Shown: one piece after another, positions 58,210 through 64,000 of the stretch
Numbering within the stretch: the first letter of the stretch is position 1
Layout of the letters: each line of letters starts with the position of its first letter
Origin: Sphingomonas sp. 1F27F7B
GTDB lineage: Bacteria > Pseudomonadota > Alphaproteobacteria > Sphingomonadales > Sphingomonadaceae
Direction of reading: 5' to 3'
Assembly (NCBI RefSeq): GCF_005503355.1
Contig: NZ_SCMK01000014.1
Span: forward strand, 62,001 to 126,000
Length of the DNA: 64,000 bases
Made by a program: the position numbers and the translations under genes
Notes under the pieces: generated by a model
The model's input: the letters and a program-made list of their open reading frames with translations, nothing else
Databases searched by the model: none
Told to the model about the DNA's origin: nothing

Positions 58210-61200
58210 ATCGTGCCCGGTCCAGGGAGCTGGTGCGCTCCCCCGCCGTCGTGCGGTTCGGGATCATGCCGTGCGGGATCACCGCGCTTGCTCGCCCGCT
58301 CGCCCCAGCCGAGCACCACCCGCGCAATGGCGGGAAGGACGAGCAGCGTCAGGATGGTGGCGGCGATTAGGCCGCCGATCACCGTCGTCGCCAAAGGCTT
58401 TTGCACCTCGGCGCCGGTGCCGTGCGCGAGTGCCATCGGCACGAAGCCGATCGCCGGCACGAACCCGGTCATGACAACCGCGCGCATCTTGTCCGCCATG
58501 CCGTTGCGGATCGCCTCGGCGATCGGCGCGCCGTTCTCGATACGCTCCCGGATCGCGGTCATCACGACCAGTCCGTTCAGCACGGCAACGCCGGCAAGGC
58601 AGATGAACCCGACCGCGGCCGACACCGAAAAGGCGATGCCGGTCAGCGCGAGCGTGAACACACCGCCCGCCAGCCCTAAGGGCACGGCCAAGAATACCGC
58701 CCCGGCGCGCGCGAACCCGCCCAACGCCATGTAAAGCAACCCGAAGATGGCAAGGAAGCACAAGGGCACCACGACCGCGAGCCTGCGGCTCGCATCCTGG
58801 AGGCTCTGGAACTGTCCGCCCCATTCAAGATAATAACCGGCAGGCAGCTTCACCCGCGCGATCTTGGCTTGTGCCTCTGTGACGAACGACCCGGCATCGC
58901 GACCTAAGAGGTTGACCTGGATGGCGAGGCGACGTTTGCCGTTCTCGCGCCTGATCTCATTCAGCCCCTCGGTGACGCGTATCTGCGCCACCTGGGCAAG
59001 CGGCACCTGCTGGCGCGCTTGGCCGGCTTCGCTGGGCAGCAACACCGGTAGCGCCTGAATTTCATCGAGGTTGATTCGTGTAGCCTCGGGCACCCGCACG
59101 GTGATGTCGAACCGCCGGTCGCCCTCGTAGAGCAACCCGGATTCGCGACCGCCCAACGCCGCGGAGACGGTATCGGCGACTTCCCTAACCGTCAGGCCGT
59201 AGCGCGCGATGGCGGCGCGATCGAGCTTGACGTCGAGCGTGGGCGCACCGCCAACCTGGTCGGCCTTGACGCTGCCCGCTCCGGGGATCGACTGTAGAAT
59301 GCGGACCATCTCGCCAGCGGTCTGCGCCATCTTGTCGAGATCGTCGCCGTAGAGCTTGATCGCGACGTCTCCGCGCACGCCGGCGATCAGCTCGTTGAAG
59401 CGGAGCTGGATCGGCTGGCTCATCTCGTAGAGCTGACCGAGCTGACCCCGAGACGCTTTCTCAATCCGCTCGATCACGTCCGCTTTGGTATGGACGCCTG
59501 CCGGCCACTGATCCTGCGGCTTAAGAATTACATACCCGTCCGACATATTCTGCGGCATGGGGTCGGTCGCGACCTCGGCCGTGCCGGTTTTCGAGAACAT
59601 CAATTCGACCTCGGGCAGCTTGGTGACGGCCGCTTCAACCTCGCGCTGCATCACCAACGACTGTTCCAGGCTGACGGATGGCACGCGTGTGGACGCGAGC
59701 GCGATGTTCTTCTCGTCGAGCTGGGGGATGAACTCGCTTCCCAGAAGCCCGAACGCGGGGATCGCCGCCAGAAAGAATGCCAGGCCGCCAAGGATGAACG
59801 GCCACGGGCGCGCAATTGCCTTGTCGAGGAGCGGTAGATAGCGTGCCTTGGTCTTGGCGATCAGCCACACTTCCTTCTCGGCGACGCGGCCCCGGATCAG
59901 CAGCGCGACCATCGCGGGCACGAAGGTCAGCGCGAGGATGAACGCGGCGACAAGCGCGAGCATGATCGTGATCGCCATCGGCGAGAAGGTCTTGCCCTCA
60001 ACGCCGGTGAACATGAGCAGCGGCGCGAACGCGAGCAGGATGATTGCCTGCCCGAACACGGTGGGCTTAATCATCTCCTGGGAGGCCCGCATGGTCTCCT
60101 CAAGCCGCTCGCGAAGGGTGAGGAGCCGCCCCTCATGCTCCTGCCGGTGCGCGAGCCTCGCCAGGCAGTTTTCGATGATGATGACCGCGCCATCGACGAT
60201 CAGGCCGAAGTCGAGCGCGCCCAGGCTCATCAGGTTTCCGGGGACGCGAAAGGCGTTCATCCCCATCGCCATCATCAGGAACGAGAACGGGATCACGAGC
60301 ACCGCGATCAGCGCCGCGCGCCAATTGCCGAGCAACAGAAATAGCGCCGCGGCAACAAGGATCGCGCCCTCGGTCAGGTTACGTTCGACCGTCGCGACCG
60401 TGGCACTGACGAGCTTGGCGCGATCGAGCACGATCTCGACTTCGACGCCCGGCGGCAATGTTTTCCCGATCTGATCCAGCTTCGCGGCCACGTCCTGCGC
60501 GACGATCCGACTGTTTTGGCCGATCAACATCAAAACGGTGCCGATCACGGCTTCCTTGCCGTTCACGCTGCCCCCGCCGGTGCGAAGATCGCCCCCGCTC
60601 TCAACGTTGGCGATCTGTCCCACCGTGATCGGCACGCCGCCTCGGGTGGCAGCGACGGCGTTCTTGATCTCGTCCACCGAGCGCACCCGCGCGTCGAGGC
60701 GCACGAGATAGCCTTCACCGCCGCGATTATAGTAGTTAGCGCCTACCGCCAGATTGGCGTTCTCCAGAGCCTCACCAAGCTCGCTGTAGGAGATGCCGTA
60801 GGTGGAGAGCTTCACCGGATCGGGTTCGACCACGAACGTCTTGGCATATCCGCCGATCGAGTCGACGCCGGCCACGCCGGGAACAGAACGTAGCTGCGGC
60901 CGGACGATCCAGTCCTGCACGGTGCGCAGGTATCCGGCTTGTTCAACCTCGTTGGTCAGCCGCTCGCCTTCCGGCGTCAGATAGCTCCCGTCAGACTGCC
61001 AGCCGGGCTGGCCGTTCGCGCTCCTGGCTCCTTTTCCTCCCGGATTGGCGAAGCGGACCGTATACATCACGATTTCGCCGAGCCCGGTGGTCACGGGGCC
61101 GATCTGCGGCTGGACACCATCGGGAAGCGTGTCGCGCGCCTGGGTCAGCCGCTCGCCTACCTGCTGCCGCGCGAAATAGAGGTCAGTGCCTTCGGAGAAG

Positions 61201-61487
61201 ATCGCACTGACCTGGCTGAAACCGTTGCGCGAAATCGATCGGGTCGTCTCTAGGCCGGGGATGCCGGCAAGCGCGGTCTCGATCGGATAAGTGACGAGCT
61301 TTTCCATTTCGACCGGCGAAAGACGCCGATCGACCGTGTTGATCTGCACCTGGTTGTTGGTGATGTCGGGCACGGCGTCGATCGGCAGCTTGGTGAGCTG
61401 CCAAACACCGATGCCGGCGATCCCCAAAATTATGAACAGAACCGCCCAACGCGCGCGGACAGCCAGCGCAATGAGATTGACGATCAT
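58206..61487 (-). CDS. czcA: heavy-metal RND permease CzcA
   Basis: A 1093-residue HME-RND pump. Start MIVNLIALAVRARWAVLFIILGIAGIGVWQLTKLPIDAVPDITNNQVQINT; the TM4 signature LGALDFGLIVDGAVIIIENCLARL contains DFGLIVDGAV, the CzcA-type (Zn/Co/Cd, HME1) form, unlike the CusA gene in this window. FIPQLDEKNIALAS and a late FVPMALAHGTGAEVQKPLATTVIGGL are also standard. It expels divalent cations from the periplasm. The C-terminus has about 30 extra His/Asp-rich residues. 3 bp after czcB, overlapping DUF190. Confidence 0.95.
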   Translation of the reverse strand: MIVNLIALAVRARWAVLFIILGIAGIGVWQLTKLPIDAVPDITNNQVQINTVDRRLSPVEMEKLVTYPIETALAGIPGLETTRSISRNGFSQVSAIFSEGTDLYFARQQVGERLTQARDTLPDGVQPQIGPVTTGLGEIVMYTVRFANPGGKGARSANGQPGWQSDGSYLTPEGERLTNEVEQAGYLRTVQDWIVRPQLRSVPGVAGVDSIGGYAKTFVVEPDPVKLSTYGISYSELGEALENANLAVGANYYNRGGEGYLVRLDARVRSVDEIKNAVAATRGGVPITVGQIANVESGGDLRTGGGSVNGKEAVIGTVLMLIGQNSRIVAQDVAAKLDQIGKTLPPGVEVEIVLDRAKLVSATVATVERNLTEGAILVAAALFLLLGNWRAALIAVLVIPFSFLMMAMGMNAFRVPGNLMSLGALDFGLIVDGAVIIIENCLARLAHRQEHEGRLLTLRERLEETMRASQEMIKPTVFGQAIILLAFAPLLMFTGVEGKTFSPMAITIMLALVAAFILALTFVPAMVALLIRGRVAEKEVWLIAKTKARYLPLLDKAIARPWPFILGGLAFFLAAIPAFGLLGSEFIPQLDEKNIALASTRVPSVSLEQSLVMQREVEAAVTKLPEVELMFSKTGTAEVATDPMPQNMSDGYVILKPQDQWPAGVHTKADVIERIEKASRGQLGQLYEMSQPIQLRFNELIAGVRGDVAIKLYGDDLDKMAQTAGEMVRILQSIPGAGSVKADQVGGAPTLDVKLDRAAIARYGLTVREVADTVSAALGGRESGLLYEGDRRFDITVRVPEATRINLDEIQALPVLLPSEAGQARQQVPLAQVAQIRVTEGLNEIRRENGKRRLAIQVNLLGRDAGSFVTEAQAKIARVKLPAGYYLEWGGQFQSLQDASRRLAVVVPLCFLAIFGLLYMALGGFARAGAVFLAVPLGLAGGVFTLALTGIAFSVSAAVGFICLAGVAVLNGLVVMTAIRERIENGAPIAEAIRNGMADKMRAVVMTGFVPAIGFVPMALAHGTGAEVQKPLATTVIGGLIAATILTLLVLPAIARVVLGWGERASKRGDPARHDPEPHDGGGAHQLPGPGTI

Positions 61488-61490
61488 CTG

Positions 61491-62663
61491 TTATTCTTCC
61501 TCGCCCGCGCCCTTGCCGAGTTCGGCCTTGAGCAGGAATGCGTTCTTGGTGGCGATGGTCTGACCCGATGCGAGACCGGACACGATCTCGATGCGGCCGG
61601 CGCTGCGCTGCCCGGTGGTGACGGGGACGGCTTTGAACCCCTTGGGCGTGCGGACGAACACCACGTCGCGAGCATTGAGCGATTGCACCGCCTCCTCGGG
61701 CACCACGATCGCGGTCGATGCACCGCTGCGGCTCGGAAACAGCCGCACGCGCACGGCCAAGCCCGGCTGAAGCCGACCGCCGATCACGTCGAGCACCGCG
61801 GTCGCAGCGCGAGTTTCGCCGCTCAAGGTCGGCGTCACGGCGCGAACACGGGCGCTGGTCGTGGATCCGTCTGGCAGGTCGATGATCGCCCTGTCACCAG
61901 GCGCGAGCCGCTGCGCGTCCGCAGGTCCAACCGCCGCCTCGATCTGTATCTGACTGGAATCGGCGACGCGGAACAACTCGGTCTCCGGTTGCACGAACGC
62001 GCCCAGGCTGACATTTTCCGATGTCACGCGTCCCGCGATTGGAGAGGCGACGACGACGCCGCGCCCGTCGCTGGTGACATTGGCCGCTCCTGCCGCGACG
62101 CTCGCACGCCGCGCCTCGGCCGCCGCTGATGCGGCTTCCGCCTGCGCCGTTTCGAGGTCAACACGCGGCGAGACCTTTTGGCCGTAAAGATAGCGTTCGC
62201 GCGCAAGGTTGCGTTGGGCAAGAGTCGCTTTCGCCGCGGCCGCTGTCCGGTCGGCCGCGATCTGGGCGGCGTCGCGGCTTTCGACGATCGCCAGCGCCTC
62301 GCCGCGTCTGACAGGATCGCCCAATCGTTTGAATACCCGCGTCACCGCGCCCCCCGCGCGCGCCGTCACGATCGCCTCGCCCGTGGGCGACGGTGCGACC
62401 GTCGCCTGGGCCACGATCTCGGCCGCCAACCCGCCTGGATTGACGGTTTCGGTGGTGACGCCCGTTCTCTTCATCATCTCGGCGCTCATCGGGAGCGTAT
62501 CGCTCGGCGCCGCCTCCGCTTCGGCCGCCTCGGACTTGCCACCCTCGGGCGCGGGCGCGGCCGGGGTGTCGGCCGTCCATCGTGCGACGGTGAACCCGCC
62601 CGCCGCCGCAACGAGCACCGCCGCTGCCACGCCGCCCAACAAACGCTTGTCAGATAAGATCAT
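61491..62663 (-). CDS. czcB: CzcB periplasmic adaptor
   Basis: A 390-residue adaptor. N-terminal anchor LLGGVAAAVLVAAAGGFTVARW, an acidic linker (GGKSEAAEAEAA), then the lipoyl, hairpin and barrel domains (AIVTARAGGAVTRVFKRLGDPVRRGEALAIVESRDAAQI; GVVVASPIAGRVTSENVSLGAFVQPETELFRVAD; VPEEAVQSLNARDVVFVRT). It lacks the long C-terminal CzcE-like extension. It connects CzcA to CzcC. ATG 62,663 overlaps the czcC stop by 4 bp. Confidence 0.93.
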   Translation of the reverse strand: MILSDKRLLGGVAAAVLVAAAGGFTVARWTADTPAAPAPEGGKSEAAEAEAAPSDTLPMSAEMMKRTGVTTETVNPGGLAAEIVAQATVAPSPTGEAIVTARAGGAVTRVFKRLGDPVRRGEALAIVESRDAAQIAADRTAAAAKATLAQRNLARERYLYGQKVSPRVDLETAQAEAASAAAEARRASVAAGAANVTSDGRGVVVASPIAGRVTSENVSLGAFVQPETELFRVADSSQIQIEAAVGPADAQRLAPGDRAIIDLPDGSTTSARVRAVTPTLSGETRAATAVLDVIGGRLQPGLAVRVRLFPSRSGASTAIVVPEEAVQSLNARDVVFVRTPKGFKAVPVTTGQRSAGRIEIVSGLASGQTIATKNAFLLKAELGKGAGEEE

Positions 62664-64000
62664 CGAATATCTCCGGGGATGGCGGGGCGCGCACTCGAGG
62701 GCGTCTGCTCGGCCGATAGGGTGGCTGGCGCGGTGAGCCGCGCCAGGCGGGCCTCCGCGTCGCGGTATGTGGCAAGGGCGTCGATCGCTGCGGCGCGCGT
62801 TTCGCGAAGCGTCCGCTCGGCCTCCAAAAGATCGAGTTGGCTGAACTTGCCCGCCGCGTAGCCGAGGCGTGCGATGCGGGCGGCCTCCGCGGCTGCGGTC
62901 AGCGCCGGTCCTCCCGCCGTGCGCGCGGTCGTCGCGGCATTGGCAAGCTCGGCCTGCGCGCTCGCGATCGACCGATCGGCCTCTAGCAACGCCACCCGGC
63001 GTAGCGCCTCCGCCTGGGTTGCCTGTGCCTGGGCCTGGGCAATGGCCGCGCGACCATTGTTGAACACCGGAAAGGGGACCGACACGCCGAATACCGCCGC
63101 CACATCGTTCGTTGCCTCAAGTCGGCGCGCGCTCGCGCTCACCGTCACGTCGGGGATGCGCTGCGCCCGCGCGAGCCGGACCTGGGCGCTCGCGGTGCGC
63201 GCGTCAGCATTGGCCGCTGCCAGCGCCAGCGTGCCCTCGGCCGAGATAAGCTGGGTGGGTCCGTAGCCGCCGATCCGCTCGAACCAAGCCGTATCCAGCG
63301 GCCCGGTCACGGGCTGGCCGATCAGCCTCGCCAGGTTCGCGCGCGCCACCTCGGCAGTGCGCGCGGCCCGTTCCACCGCGGTCTCCGCGTTGATGCGAAG
63401 CACCTCGGCGCGCTGTTGCTCGATCGGCGACGCCGCGCCTGCTGTCACACGCACCCGTGCCGCCCGCGCGCCCTCAGCCGCAAGGCCGGCTTGCTCGCGT
63501 GCGACAATCAACCGCCGCTCGGCCGCCGCAGCCTCGATGTAGCTCTGCGTGATTGAGAGTGTGAGGTCGGCGATCGCGATGGCCGCGCCGATCCGCGCCC
63601 GGTCGATCTGCGCGTCCGCGACCGCGACTCGCGCCGATCGCTTGCCGCCAAGCTCGATCGGAAGCGCCAAGCCCGCGGTAGTTTCCGCGCTGCGGAGTCC
63701 GCGATATTCGCCGCTGCCGGCGACGTTCTCGGTTTCGACGACGATCTCGGGGTTGGGGCGAAGCGCCGCCACGCGGCGACCAGCCGTCGCGGCCTGTACG
63801 CCTGCAGTTCCGGCCGCAATCGAAGGAGAAACGGCGCCGCCAAGCGCCAGAGCGCGCTCAAGGGTGAAGGGAGGCTCCGAAGGCACGGCCGATGACGGTG
63901 CGGACGTCTGCGCCAGTGATCCCGACACGGGGAATGCGAGGAGCAGAACTGCGACTAGGCTCTTCCTCTTCCAGCTTTTCTGTCGAACTTGGTGCTTGCT
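62660..64000 (-). CDS. czcC: CzcC outer-membrane channel (5' partial at window edge)
   Basis: A TolC-family protein. The mature part begins PPFTLERALALGGAVSPSIAAG and has CzcC-like repeats (PNPEIVVETENVAGSGEYRGLRSAETTAGLALPIELGGKRSARVAVA; LGYAAGKFSQLDLLEAERTLRETRAAAIDALATYRDAEARL). A GTG at 63,928 could start it, but it would cut the signal peptide. The frame is open to the edge and upstream codons read WKRKSLVAVLLLAFPVSGSLAQ, a good signal sequence. The true start therefore lies past 64,000. First gene of czcCBA-DUF190-CaCA-methyltransferase. Confidence 0.9.
   Translation of the reverse strand, partial: SKHQVRQKSWKRKSLVAVLLLAFPVSGSLAQTSAPSSAVPSEPPFTLERALALGGAVSPSIAAGTAGVQAATAGRRVAALRPNPEIVVETENVAGSGEYRGLRSAETTAGLALPIELGGKRSARVAVADAQIDRARIGAAIAIADLTLSITQSYIEAAAAERRLIVAREQAGLAAEGARAARVRVTAGAASPIEQQRAEVLRINAETAVERAARTAEVARANLARLIGQPVTGPLDTAWFERIGGYGPTQLISAEGTLALAAANADARTASAQVRLARAQRIPDVTVSASARRLEATNDVAAVFGVSVPFPVFNNGRAAIAQAQAQATQAEALRRVALLEADRSIASAQAELANAATTARTAGGPALTAAAEAARIARLGYAAGKFSQLDLLEAERTLRETRAAAIDALATYRDAEARLARLTAPATLSAEQTPSSARPAIPGDIR

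Noticed and set aside
1..64000. tRNA or rRNA genes, especially as island attachment sites
   Set aside because: No cloverleaf with a TPsiC arm or rRNA signature was recognised by reading; a covariance search would be needed to exclude them.

Overview
The window is high-GC DNA from an alphaproteobacterium, most likely a sphingomonad (Sphingomonas, Sphingobium or Novosphingobium type). The support is a very large carbohydrate-type TonB-dependent receptor, a CYP152 peroxygenase whose key residues match P450-SPalpha numbering, a DUF6118 relic, and repeated metal-resistance modules of sphingomonad style. No species call is possible from sequence reading alone.

Layout. 1-5.2 kb: end of an alginate or oligosaccharide utilisation locus (MFS transporter, alginate-lyase-family enzyme, TonB receptor). 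5.5-11.2 kb: an AcrAB-OprM-type multidrug efflux operon whose adaptor gene has lost its 5' end at a sharp junction near 11,230. Accessory DNA starts there. 11.3-18.5 kb: a defence and mobility block with a two-gene short Argonaute system (TIR-APAZ plus MID-PIWI pAgo, i.e. SPARTA type), a VapBC-like toxin-antitoxin pair, two serine recombinases with candidate recombination sites, and an IS1182-family transposase. 18.5-25.7 kb: a VIT transporter, a PepSY/cytochrome b561/two-component operon facing a secreted ferritin-like protein, dmeRF, and a MerR regulator facing a glutaredoxin-MauE protein.

25.7-47.4 kb is a copper island: CusCBA with CusF, DUF411, DUF305, PepSY and cytochrome c proteins, CopAB, a CnrYXH-like ECF sigma module, CopCD, a Cys-rich four-helix copper protein, DUF4396, and a YHS-type copper P-ATPase with CueR. 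Six promoters in this island share the pattern GAGGGRTRR-N11-GCGTA, so the ECF sigma factor encoded inside it probably coordinates the periplasmic copper genes. The cytoplasmic copper exporter appears instead to be under CueR.

47.4-64 kb: a frameshifted DUF6118 gene, the CYP152 P450, a mer-like fragment (merR, merT-like, GDCCVxC protein, no merA), a retropepsin-PDZ protein, a lead/zinc-like module (MerR, CDF, cytochrome c-FTR1 fusion, signal peptidase II), and a CzcCBA operon coupled to DUF190, a CaCA antiporter and a methyltransferase. CzcC runs off the right edge.

The most notable items are the SPARTA-type operon, the six-member ECF promoter set, paired CCTGAC-N5-CCTGAC boxes between the two-component operon and the ferritin-like gene, an orphan FliQ homologue inside the copper island, and an HhH-like plus PD-(D/E)XK-like protein that may be a second defence gene.
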